A stretch of 9,303 nt of DNA from Candidatus Accumulibacter sp. UBA704 (GCA_002304785.1 DBMG01000013.1:94919-104221), one strand, 5' to 3'. Numbered from the stretch's first letter, positions 1 through 6,533 are shown. A program made the numbers and translations. The notes: generated by a model from the sequence alone, not told the origin.

Positions 1-51
1 GCGATTCTCGGCGCGCTTGGCGCGACCGACTATGGTACGCTCTTCCCCTGA
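1..51 (+). CDS. C-terminal end of an unidentified gene (partial)
   Basis: Frame 1 is open from the window edge to TGA at 49-51 and gives the last 16 residues of a possible protein, ending DYGTLFP. Too little is visible to name a family. The support for a real gene is positional: an intrinsic terminator on the same strand follows 40 bases later and the next start codon lies beyond it. The frame could also be open by chance over such a short stretch. Confidence 0.4.
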   Translation, partial: AILGALGATDYGTLFP

Positions 52-90
52 TATCGGACTAGCCGACTGATCGCATAGGTCGGTATCATT

Positions 91-123
91 AAGCCGGTTG
101 GGCAGTACGCCAACCGGCTTTTT
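91..123 (+). terminator. Intrinsic terminator after the gene ending at 51
   Basis: An 11-bp perfect stem pairs AAGCCGGTTGG (91-101) with CCAACCGGCTT (110-120) across an 8-base loop, and the run TTTTT C TT follows immediately. This is a strong Rho-independent terminator for + strand transcription. It separates the gene ending at 51 from the glycosyltransferase and shows that the glycosyltransferase cannot sensibly start at the in-frame TTG at 98, which lies inside the stem. Confidence 0.85.
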
Positions 124-136
124 CTTGTGTGCGCCT

Positions 137-154
137 GATGGCGCCGCCATTTTT
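137..154 (+). terminator. Possible second, weaker terminator hairpin
   Basis: A short stem, ATGGC (138-142) with GCCAT (146-150), has a 3-base loop and runs into TTTT (151-154). It lies just downstream of the strong terminator and 28 bases before the glycosyltransferase start. It could back up the first terminator. With only 5 bp in GC-rich DNA it could also be chance. Confidence 0.3.
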
Positions 155-181
155 CAACCGTGCGTTTGCCTTGAACGGATC

Positions 182-2032
182 ATGAAGAACATGACGATTC
201 CTCCCGCGGAGTTCACCCAGGTCATCGAACAAGCCTGGCATCAGCAATTGCCGTTGCTCAAGCTGTTCGAAGTTGCCAATCGCCTCTCCCAAGCGGGGCA
301 GGATCCGCTGGCGGCCGTGCTCTACCAGACGTGGCTCAAGCGCAATCGCACGACCCATGACCATCTGGCGCTGTTCAATCTCGGCGTCATTCTGTTCAGC
401 CAGAACGACATGAACGGGGCGCTCGAGGTCTATAGCCGCGCCTTGCAGCTTTCCCCGAATTTCCTGCAGCCGCGCTTCAATCTTGGCCTGGTTTACGAGC
501 GTCTGGGGCATAGCGACGCGGCCATCGCACAATGGCTGCGCATCGAGTGCACGGCCAGCGCGGATAATCCGGAAGAGCGTCCCTTGCTGATCCTGGCCCT
601 GAACAACCTCGGACGCCACTACGAGAACGTCGGCCGCTATGCCGAAGCGCTGGCGGCGCTGACCAAGAGCTTGCGGCTTCAGCCGCAACAGCCGGACGCC
701 ATCCATCATTGGGTTTTCCTGCGCGCGAAGCAGTGCGTCTGGCCGGTTTACCAGGCGCTCGGTGACGTTGACGAGGCGGCGCAACGCCAGCATACGTCCG
801 CGCTGGCGATGATCAGCCTTTCCGAGGATCCCGAAGTGCAATTGGCGGCGGCACGGCATTACGTGACGCACAAGGTCAATGCCGGGGTCAAGCCACTGGC
901 TCCGGTCCGCGGCTACCAGCACGAAAGGCTGCGCATCGCCTATTGCTCCTCCGATTTTTGCATGCATCCGGTGGCGATGCTGACGGTCGAACTATTCGAA
1001 ACTCACGACCGCGAAAATTTCGAAGTCTTTGCCTTCGACTGGAGCCGCGAGGACGGTTCTCCGCTGCGTCAGCGCGTCATCGACAGCGTGGACCATTTCG
1101 AGCGGATCCATCACCTGAGTGACGAAGCGGCGGCCAGATTGATACGTGAGCATGAAATCGACATTCTCGTCGACCTGCAAGGGCAGACGCTCGGCGCGAG
1201 GGCCAACATGCTGGCATATCGCCCGGCGCCGATCCAGATCACCTACCTCGGGCTTCCCGCCACGACCGGCCTGCCCTTCATCGACTACGTGATTGCCGAC
1301 CGCTTCCTGATTCCCGAAGACGCGCGTGCCTATTACACGGAAGAGCCGCTGTATCTGCCCGACGTCTATCAGGTCAGCGATCGGCAGCGCGTCGTCGGCC
1401 CGATTCCCTCGCGCGAAGAGTGCGGTTTGCCGAAGGATGCCTTTGTATTCTGCGCGTTCAACAATAACTACAAGTTTACGCCGGAGGTGTTCGGGGCGTG
1501 GATGCGCATCCTGACACAAGTCGAAGGCAGCGTGCTGTGGCTTCTCGCCGACAACACGTGGGCGGAGGAAAATCTCCGGCGCGAGGCGCTGGCATACGGG
1601 ATCGCCCAGGACAGGCTTATTTTTGCGTCGCGCACGGCTCCGGCCAACTACCTCGCACGCCTTGCCGTGGCCGACCTGTTCCTGGACACGTATCCCTTCA
1701 ACGCGGGAACCACAGCGAACGATGCCTTGTGGATGGGGTTGCCGCTCCTGACGTTGACCGGGAAGACCTTCGCCTCACGCATGGCGGGCGCCTTGCTGAC
1801 GGCCGCGGGATTACCCGAGTTGATCACCTTCGACTTGGCGAGCTACGAGGCGAAGGCCGTGCGCACGGCGCTGGTTCCCGGTGAAAGCGAGAGGCTGAAA
1901 GCCAAGCTGGCGCACGAAAAGGCGCACGGTGTCCTTTTCGACACGCCGCGTTTCGTCGCCAATCTGGAAAACGAATACCAGCGTCTGGTCAAGGAATGCC
2001 ACCATTCGCAGCGTAATCGGGTGCTTTATTAG
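182..2032 (+). CDS. TPR-containing O-GlcNAc transferase-like (SPINDLY family) glycosyltransferase
   Basis: A 616-residue protein of the GT41 (OGT/SPINDLY) family, expected to move a sugar from a UDP-sugar to Ser/Thr of cytoplasmic acceptor proteins. The acceptor is unknown. About three TPR repeats are visible near residues 63-94, 97-125 and 139-170 and would serve as the acceptor-binding superhelix. The catalytic region runs from about residue 250 to the end. It shows SSDF..HPV (His262, equivalent to the OGT catalytic-region His), DILVDLQGQT, RPAPIQITYLG, the NNNYK motif (Lys431, matching the UDP-contacting Lys of OGT), SVLWLL and LFLDTYPFNAGTT. Two histidines common in the family are replaced (Tyr490, Gly509). 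I chose ATG 182 because everything in frame before it overlaps the terminator. ATG 191 is an alternative, and neither has a strong Shine-Dalgarno. The gene appears to be transcribed alone and converges on the diguanylate cyclase gene. Confidence 0.9.
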   Translation: MKNMTIPPAEFTQVIEQAWHQQLPLLKLFEVANRLSQAGQDPLAAVLYQTWLKRNRTTHDHLALFNLGVILFSQNDMNGALEVYSRALQLSPNFLQPRFNLGLVYERLGHSDAAIAQWLRIECTASADNPEERPLLILALNNLGRHYENVGRYAEALAALTKSLRLQPQQPDAIHHWVFLRAKQCVWPVYQALGDVDEAAQRQHTSALAMISLSEDPEVQLAAARHYVTHKVNAGVKPLAPVRGYQHERLRIAYCSSDFCMHPVAMLTVELFETHDRENFEVFAFDWSREDGSPLRQRVIDSVDHFERIHHLSDEAAARLIREHEIDILVDLQGQTLGARANMLAYRPAPIQITYLGLPATTGLPFIDYVIADRFLIPEDARAYYTEEPLYLPDVYQVSDRQRVVGPIPSREECGLPKDAFVFCAFNNNYKFTPEVFGAWMRILTQVEGSVLWLLADNTWAEENLRREALAYGIAQDRLIFASRTAPANYLARLAVADLFLDTYPFNAGTTANDALWMGLPLLTLTGKTFASRMAGALLTAAGLPELITFDLASYEAKAVRTALVPGESERLKAKLAHEKAHGVLFDTPRFVANLENEYQRLVKECHHSQRNRVLY

Positions 2033-2186
2033 GGGGTATGCCCTGTGCAGGGCACACGGAGGTGGACGGTCGCTGTTTCTTCTGGAGCGGCGTTTGCCTT
2101 CTTCCCCCGTGGATTTGGCACTCAATGATCTGGCGGCCTTGCGTTTCGAAAGCACGCGTGCGTGTCGGCGTGCGCGATGTTGACGA
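2033..2186. other. Convergent intergenic region with two hairpins
   Basis: This 154-base gap lies between the stops of the glycosyltransferase and the diguanylate cyclase. A hairpin TGCCCT (2039-2044) with AGGGCA (2049-2054) follows the glycosyltransferase stop by 6 bases but has no T-run. On the minus strand, GCACGC and GCGTGC arms (+ coordinates 2152-2157 and 2168-2173) form a hairpin 13 bases past the cyclase stop, followed by TTTC. Either could act as a weak or Rho-assisted terminator. The open frames across this stretch look like extensions or shadows rather than genes. Confidence 0.35.
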
Positions 2187-3977
2187 TCAGGCGGCCACCA
2201 CCTTGTTTTTCCCCGTTTTCTTCGCCGTGTACATGGCTTCGTCGGCCCGCTTGATGGCGCCGGCCTGACTGTCGTCGCTACGCAGTTCCGTGACTCCGGC
2301 GCTGAAAGTGATCAGCACTTTCTCGTTCTCGTGCAGGAAAATGCGTTTGGTCAGTTCGCGCTGCAGGCGGGTGAGCGCCTTGCTGGCGTCTGCCACCGCG
2401 GTGTCCGGCAACAGGATGATGAACTCCTCGCCGCCGAAGCGCGCCAATGTATCCTGTGGGCGCAGCGTCTCGCGGATGACCGAAACGAGATGGATCAGCG
2501 CCGCGTCTCCGGCATCGTGGCCAAGCGAGTCGTTGAGTTTCTTGAAGTTGTCGATGTCGAGCAGGGCGACGCACAGCGGCGACTTGCGGCGGTTGGCGCG
2601 GGCGACCTCGTTATCGTAGATCTCGTCGAGGCCGCGGCGGTTGAGGGCGCCGGTCAGCTGGTCGTGACGCACCAGCAAGCTGGCCTTGTCCAGTTCGCTC
2701 TGCAGTTCATTGATGCGCTTTTCGGCTTCATCCACCCGTTGCTTGGTAACTCGCAGGTCGTCGCGAGAACGCTGGGCATTGAGCTGGATGATGCGCGTTT
2801 CCTTGATGACATCGGCCAGGACGTCCTCAAGCTGCGCTATGTCATCGGCTTGGCTGATCTTGGCGACGCAGTTCTCGATCTTGTCGTGGTAATCGGATGT
2901 CGAGTCGGCGAACTCGGCAAGGTGGTCCACGAACCCGGCGAGCATCTGCTTGAGGGCTTCCTTGGCCTCCATCAGGCTGTGTTTCAATTGGCTCTGCTTG
3001 AAGATGACTTCCTTCAGGCGTTGTTCGGCGTCGTTGATCGTGCGCAGATTCATCGGACGGGCGGTTATTTCCCGCACCACCTCGATCTGACCATTCAGCC
3101 AGCGGTCGTCGACCACCAGTTCGCTGATGTTCTCGATCATCAGTTGCAGCAGTTTGAGCAGCCCCGCACGCAGTTCGGTGCGGTCTTCGGCAACGAATTC
3201 CAGCCGGAAGGCGAAGCGCTTGATGTCGCCGAGGAGTTCGTTAATGGCTTTCAGCGTCGATGCGCTACGCACGGCGCCCGAGAAGGCCTTGGCTTGTGCG
3301 ACGAGCTCGGGTTCGTCGTCGAGTTGCGTGGCAACGATGGTTTCCAGCGTAAATGCGAAGACTTCGCGCAACTCGGGAAGCAGTTCGCTGGCCCGGCTGA
3401 GCGGAGAGGTGGTGGAAACAGCCGCTGCAGGCGGCGCGCTAGCGTCGCCCGCCTCGACAACCGCTTCCGCGAGTTCGATGTCGTCCGTTGCCGCTTCGTT
3501 CATGGCCCACGAGCGGGTCAGACTTTGCAGGCGGCTGAACAGCAGTTCGCTGTTTTTGGCTCCGGCCGACAGCACCCGGTCGAGCGATTCGCGCTTGCGC
3601 GCCGGCGTGAGCCCGCTCTGCTTGGCTTCCCATTGCCGGAGAATGTCCGAGATCAAGTCGCTCCAGGCCAGCTCGGATTCGCTGCTGTGTTCGCGGATGA
3701 AGTCGACCAGCGGTTTGCGGTAGTCCTCCCAGTTTTCCGCCTTGAGAGCCTGTTCGAGCTGGCGGGTCAGGCGTTGCTGGACCGGTGTCTCCTTGGGCAG
3801 CGAGAGCAGGAGCGACTTGAGTTCGCGTTCGGGAAACGCACCCGCGGGCTTGTCCGAAATTCCGGCGATTTCGTTGTAGATCGCCCGGTAGTTGTCGGGC
3901 GAGGGCGCCATGCGCCGGGTCATCAACTGCTTCAGCGTTTCGCGCGCGATTTCGGAAGGGTTGGTAAGTGTTGCCAT
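2187..3977 (-). CDS. Diguanylate cyclase (GGDEF domain) with long helical N-terminal region
   Basis: A 596-residue protein predicted to make c-di-GMP from two GTP. The GGDEF domain occupies about residues 435-596. HDQLTG is at 438-443, the metal-site LLDIDNF includes Asp474, the active-site loop GGEEF is at 515-519, and TGKNKV lies near the end. RPQD at 506-509 sits five residues before the loop, which is the standard spacing of the allosteric inhibitory I-site, so product inhibition is expected. A heptad-rich segment of about 30 residues just before the domain is a likely coiled coil that dimerises the cyclase. The first 400 residues are helical and acidic, with no membrane segment or signal peptide and no sensory domain I recognise, so the protein should be cytoplasmic. 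I chose ATG 3977 (MATLTNPSEIAR). The open frame extends to an ATG at 4043, but the extra 22 residues look non-coding and approach the divergent tRNA promoter. Confidence 0.9.
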   Translation of the reverse strand: MATLTNPSEIARETLKQLMTRRMAPSPDNYRAIYNEIAGISDKPAGAFPERELKSLLLSLPKETPVQQRLTRQLEQALKAENWEDYRKPLVDFIREHSSESELAWSDLISDILRQWEAKQSGLTPARKRESLDRVLSAGAKNSELLFSRLQSLTRSWAMNEAATDDIELAEAVVEAGDASAPPAAAVSTTSPLSRASELLPELREVFAFTLETIVATQLDDEPELVAQAKAFSGAVRSASTLKAINELLGDIKRFAFRLEFVAEDRTELRAGLLKLLQLMIENISELVVDDRWLNGQIEVVREITARPMNLRTINDAEQRLKEVIFKQSQLKHSLMEAKEALKQMLAGFVDHLAEFADSTSDYHDKIENCVAKISQADDIAQLEDVLADVIKETRIIQLNAQRSRDDLRVTKQRVDEAEKRINELQSELDKASLLVRHDQLTGALNRRGLDEIYDNEVARANRRKSPLCVALLDIDNFKKLNDSLGHDAGDAALIHLVSVIRETLRPQDTLARFGGEEFIILLPDTAVADASKALTRLQRELTKRIFLHENEKVLITFSAGVTELRSDDSQAGAIKRADEAMYTAKKTGKNKVVAA

Positions 3978-4054
3978 GTTTGCCCGTGGATCAGATGGTC
4001 TGTTGGTGCTGAAACGATCATGCCCGTCCGGATGCGGCAGCAAGGCGCTTCGGT

Positions 4055-4060
4055 TATAAT
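4055..4060 (+). promoter_or_regulatory. -10 box of the tRNA-Thr promoter
   Basis: A perfect TATAAT lies 23 bases before the first tRNA base. The bases just after it are GCCCGCC, a GC-rich discriminator of the kind known at stringently controlled stable-RNA promoters. I see no good -35 hexamer at 16-18 bases upstream. Confidence 0.7.
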
Positions 4061-4083
4061 GCCCGCCTCAACCGAGAGGTCCG

Positions 4084-4157
4084 GCCCCCGTAGCATGAAG
4101 GTCGTGCAGTTGATTTGTAATCATCAGGTCGTGGTTCGATTCCGCGCGGGGGCACCA
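4084..4157 (+). tRNA. tRNA-Thr (anticodon UGU), divergent D-arm, CCA encoded
   Basis: I folded this by hand. The acceptor stem GCCCCCG (4084-4090) pairs perfectly with CGGGGGC (4147-4153), followed by discriminator A and an encoded CCA. The T-arm is CGTGG-TTCGATT-CCGCG. The anticodon loop TTTGTAA (4114-4120) has TGT at 4116-4118, reading ACA (Thr). G1-C72 and C2-G71 plus G35-U36 are the known bacterial threonine identity elements. Odd points are a D-arm GCAT-GAAGGTC-GTGC with G where A14 is expected, C where A21 is expected, and a T-T mismatch in the anticodon stem (GTTGA/TCATC). Its own -10 box and terminator argue that it is transcribed. It could still be a decayed or regulatory tRNA-like copy. 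Confidence 0.8.
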
Positions 4158-4171
4158 CAAAGAAGACAGTC

Positions 4172-4198
4172 AGGCCATTCTTCGGAGTGGCCTTTTTT
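4172..4198 (+). terminator. Intrinsic terminator of the tRNA gene
   Basis: A 9-bp stem, AGGCCATTC (4172-4180) with GAGTGGCCT (4185-4193), is closed by a C-UUCG-G tetraloop and followed by TTTTT. It lies 14 bases after the CCA end, so the tRNA appears to be a single-gene transcript. Confidence 0.9.
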
Positions 4199-4269
4199 GC
4201 GCTTGGTTGGCCCGCAACGAACGAACTGCGGTGATCATAGCAAATTAAATTTCCGATGAAGCGGAAGAC

Positions 4270-4527
4270 ATGATGATTCTCACCGAGTGGATTGGATATT
4301 TCGCCGCCATCCTGACGACGGTGTCGTTTGTTCCCCAGGTCTGGCAGATATGCAAGACGCGCCACACCCAGGACATTTCCCTGCGCATGTATATCCTGTT
4401 TACCACTGGGGTAGGCATGTGGCTTGTGTACGGTATGTTGCTGGCGTCGTGGCCGATTATTGCGGCCAACACGGTAACGCTGGTCCTGGCCGGCGCGGTA
4501 TTGTTCCTGAAGTTACGCCACGGTTGA
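4270..4527 (+). CDS. SemiSWEET / PQ-loop family small membrane transporter
   Basis: An 85-residue protein with three predicted membrane helices (about 6-24, 38-57 and 60-80), the size and layout of a SemiSWEET (MtN3/saliva) half-transporter. Homodimers of this family move sugars across the inner membrane by facilitated diffusion. The signature Pro-Gln is at residues 22-23 (SFVPQVWQ) in helix 1, and helix 2 carries the GxxMWxxYG-type pattern. The substrate cannot be read from the sequence. Two adjacent ATGs (4270 and 4273) are possible. The GGAAG at 4263-4267 is better spaced for 4273, which would give 84 residues. The last 15 bases overlap the end of msrQ on the other strand, so the two transcripts converge. 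Confidence 0.85.
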   Translation: MMILTEWIGYFAAILTTVSFVPQVWQICKTRHTQDISLRMYILFTTGVGMWLVYGMLLASWPIIAANTVTLVLAGAVLFLKLRHG

Positions 4528-5151
4528 TCGTGCGGCGGGCTTGACGGGGCGCCTGCTCCTCCGTCGGTTATCCTGCCAGGCCCACCATAACCGGACCCCC
4601 AGCAGCCAAGTGACGACCCCGGCGTAGATGCTGACCGTGCCGAAATCATTCTTGCCGGCCTTGTGCCACCAGTAGTGCAGAATCGCGGCAACGGCGATGA
4701 GATAGACCAATCGATGCAATTGCACCCAGCGGTGGCCAAGCAACCGCATCATGCCTTTCGTCGACGTGGCCGCCAAGGGGATCAGCAGAAGAAAGGCAGT
4801 GAACCCTGCCGCGATGAACGGTCGTTCGAGTACGTCCCGCCACATCTCGGCCAAGTCAAAGGAGTGGTCGACCCACAGCCATAGGGAGAAGTGCAGCACG
4901 GCGTAGAAGAAGCTGTAGAGCCCCAGCATGCGCCGGAACTTGATCCATTGCACCAGCCCTGTCAGGCGCCGCAGCGGCGTCATGGAAAGCGACAGGCACA
5001 GGAAGACTAAAGCCCATGTGCCGGTCGAACGGGTGACGAACTCGACCGGGTTGGCGGTCAGGCCATCGTTCATGCCCAGCCAGAACAGACGCGTCAGCGG
5101 CAACAGGCTGGCGACGAAGACGGCGAAGCGAACGAGTCCGAGGGCGGACAT
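4513..5151 (-). CDS. msrQ: MsrQ (YedZ), heme-binding membrane subunit of the MsrPQ methionine sulfoxide reductase
   Basis: A 212-residue polytopic inner-membrane protein of the ferric-reductase-like MsrQ/YedZ family. It carries electrons from the quinone pool or a cytoplasmic flavin reductase to periplasmic MsrP. About six hydrophobic segments are visible. Candidate heme-ligand histidines are His87 (AVLHFSLW), His146 (QLHRLVY) and His159 (ILHYWW), which match in placement the histidines known from the E. coli protein. The C-terminus is a basic cytoplasmic tail. The gene starts 16 bases after the msrP stop, so the two form an operon. The AAGGA upstream is about 12 bases from the ATG, longer than ideal, which suggests coupling to msrP translation. 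Confidence 0.93.
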   Translation of the reverse strand: MSALGLVRFAVFVASLLPLTRLFWLGMNDGLTANPVEFVTRSTGTWALVFLCLSLSMTPLRRLTGLVQWIKFRRMLGLYSFFYAVLHFSLWLWVDHSFDLAEMWRDVLERPFIAAGFTAFLLLIPLAATSTKGMMRLLGHRWVQLHRLVYLIAVAAILHYWWHKAGKNDFGTVSIYAGVVTWLLGVRLWWAWQDNRRRSRRPVKPAARSTVA

Positions 5152-5167
5152 GAGGGTGAGCGTTCCT

Positions 5168-6178
5168 TCAGAAGAACTTCTTCAGATCCATCCCGGTGTA
5201 CAGGGACGCCACCTGTTCGGCGTAGCCATTGAATATCAGCGTCTTGCGTTTCGGCGGGAAAAGGACGCTGCTGCCGCTTTCGCCGATGCGCTGTTCGGTG
5301 GCCTGACTCCAGCGCGGGTGGGCGACCGTCGGGTTGACGTTGGAGTAAAAGCCGTACTCGTTCGGTGCCGACACGCTCCAGCTGGTTTTCGGTTCGTTTT
5401 CCGTAAAGCGGATGCGCACGATCGACTTGGCGCTCTTGAAACCGTATTTCCACGGCACCACGAGGCGTACCGGGGCGCCATTCTGTTTGGGCAGCACCTC
5501 ACCGTACAAGCCGAAGGCCAGCAGCGTCAGCGGATGCATCGCTTCGTCCAGGCGCAACCCTTCGACGTAAGGCCAGTCGAGCACCGGTGACGATAGCCCC
5601 GGCATCTGCCGCTTGTCGGCCAGCGTGACGAATTCGACATACTTGGCGTTACCCGTCGGCTCGACGCGGCGGATCAGTTCGGACAGGGATACGCCGATCC
5701 AGGGGATGACCATCGACCAGCCTTCGACGCAACGCAGGCGGTAGATTCTTTCCTCCAGCGGCGCGAGTTTGAGCAGTTCATCGATGTCATACACCTTAGG
5801 ATGCTTGATGTGTCCTTCGACGGCAACCGTCCACGGTTTTGTTATCAGCGTATTGGCGTATTGCGCCGGGTCGGCTTTGTCGGTGCCGAATTCATAGAAA
5901 TTGTTGTACGTCGTGACGTCTTTGTAGCGCGTCAGCTTTTCCTTGAGCGCGTACTGAGGGTTGGCGCTGGCGGGAAGCTTGACGCTCCCGGCGTTGGGCG
6001 ATGCCGTGGGGGAAGATGCGGACTGGGCCAGGGCCTCGCGTGCGAAGAACGGCGCCAGTGCTGCGCCGAAGGTGCCTGCCGCCGCGGCGCGGATAATTGT
6101 CCGCCGCTGTTCGAAGACCGCGCGCGGCGTAATTTCACCAGGCTCGATCTCCGGCCCCAATTCGTTTCTACGTTTCAT
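5168..6178 (-). CDS. msrP: MsrP (YedY), molybdopterin periplasmic methionine sulfoxide reductase
   Basis: A 336-residue molybdoenzyme that reduces methionine sulfoxide in oxidised envelope proteins, fed by MsrQ. The N-terminus is a Tat signal: the twin arginines are residues 25-26 (QRRTIIR), followed by an Ala-rich stretch and a likely cleavage after ALA at 49-51. This fits export with folded cofactor. The molybdenum-ligating cysteine is Cys150 in the family motif YRLRCVEGWSMVIPW. WKYGFKSAKSI near 243-253 is also typical of the family. I chose ATG 6178 because GGAGG lies 6 bases upstream; the open frame extends 13 codons further without support. In E. coli the pair is induced by hypochlorous acid through HprSR, but no regulator gene is visible here. 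The gene is divergent from the small secreted protein gene. Confidence 0.95.
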   Translation of the reverse strand: MKRRNELGPEIEPGEITPRAVFEQRRTIIRAAAAGTFGAALAPFFAREALAQSASSPTASPNAGSVKLPASANPQYALKEKLTRYKDVTTYNNFYEFGTDKADPAQYANTLITKPWTVAVEGHIKHPKVYDIDELLKLAPLEERIYRLRCVEGWSMVIPWIGVSLSELIRRVEPTGNAKYVEFVTLADKRQMPGLSSPVLDWPYVEGLRLDEAMHPLTLLAFGLYGEVLPKQNGAPVRLVVPWKYGFKSAKSIVRIRFTENEPKTSWSVSAPNEYGFYSNVNPTVAHPRWSQATEQRIGESGSSVLFPPKRKTLIFNGYAEQVASLYTGMDLKKFF

Positions 6179-6201
6179 CTCCAACCTCCACACGGTTTTT
6201 G

Positions 6202-6260
6202 ACAATACACAATACAATAGACCCCTCCGGCCATTTGGTTCTGGCGATAATCAGAGGGGT
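6202..6260. promoter_or_regulatory. Divergent msrP / secreted-protein control region with repeats
   Basis: The 88-base gap between the two divergent starts (6179-6266) must hold both promoters. It contains a tandem 7-mer ACAATAC (6202-6208, 6209-6215) and a perfect 7-bp inverted repeat ACCCCTC (6221-6227) / GAGGGGT (6254-6260). GATAAT at 6246-6251 is a possible -10 for the rightward gene, but no matching -35 is visible. A TTGACA at 6199-6204 has no -10 at normal spacing. Confidence 0.4.
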
Positions 6261-6266
6261 AAGTGC

Positions 6267-6494
6267 ATGAAACGTTTTGAGTGGCTAATTCTGGCTTGGT
6301 TCCTCGGCTTGCCGTTGCTTGCCGAAGCCGAACCGGCGCCTTGGTACAAGTGGCAGAGTGTAACCGGAGCAACCGTCTGCGCGCAGACTTCGCCCGGTAA
6401 CGCGTGGGTCAGGCTCGACCGGCCCTATGTCGATCCGCGTTGCCAGCGGCAGGACAAGTCTGCCGACAGCGCGAAAGAGCAAATCAAGAAGTGA
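6267..6494 (+). CDS. Small secreted hypothetical protein with two cysteines
   Basis: A 75-residue protein I cannot assign to a named family. Residues 1-21 form a Sec-type signal peptide: basic MKR, a hydrophobic core, and a likely cleavage after AEA or LLA. The mature part is about 54 residues and Trp/Tyr-rich at its start (WYKWQS). It has Cys38 (VCAQTSPG) and Cys59 (PRCQ), which could form one disulfide, and it ends in a charged Lys-rich tail. The start ATG follows AGAGGGG at a good distance, and codon use matches the neighbours. It is divergent from msrP and directly upstream of the EamA gene. Its envelope location is compatible with a role alongside either neighbour, but nothing shows which. 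Confidence 0.75.
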   Translation: MKRFEWLILAWFLGLPLLAEAEPAPWYKWQSVTGATVCAQTSPGNAWVRLDRPYVDPRCQRQDKSADSAKEQIKK

Positions 6495-6533
6495 GTGCGC
6501 AGGCGCTGTCGAGATTTCACGGGAAGACTACTT

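Noticed and set aside
98..181. In-frame extension of the glycosyltransferase to TTG 98
   Set aside because: It begins inside the stem of the strong terminator at 91-123, has no Shine-Dalgarno, and its 28 residues are unlike the family's N-terminus.
89..967. Long minus-strand open frame (292 codons) opposite the glycosyltransferase
   Set aside because: It is fully antisense to a well-supported gene. Such frames arise from GC-rich codon bias, and its translation shows no domain.
3978..4043. N-terminal extension of the diguanylate cyclase
   Set aside because: The extra 22 residues (MLPHPDGH...) look non-coding and the MATLTN start is more typical. There is no good ribosome-binding site at either.
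4140..4160. tRNA 3' end as an attachment site for an integrated element
   Set aside because: I found no integrase and no repeat of the tRNA 3' end in the window, and the neighbours look like core genes.
2331..4259. 642-codon plus-strand open frame opposite the diguanylate cyclase
   Set aside because: It is antisense to a clear GGDEF gene, and it also runs through the tRNA and its terminator. The length reflects codon bias.
4256..4273. Five-codon ORF (MKRKT) overlapping the SemiSWEET start
   Set aside because: It has no ribosome-binding site of its own. It most likely arises by chance from the GGAAG and ATGATG region.
6199..6204. Perfect TTGACA taken as a -35 box
   Set aside because: No -10-like hexamer lies 16-18 bases downstream. 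TACAAT at 6213-6218 is only 8 bases away.
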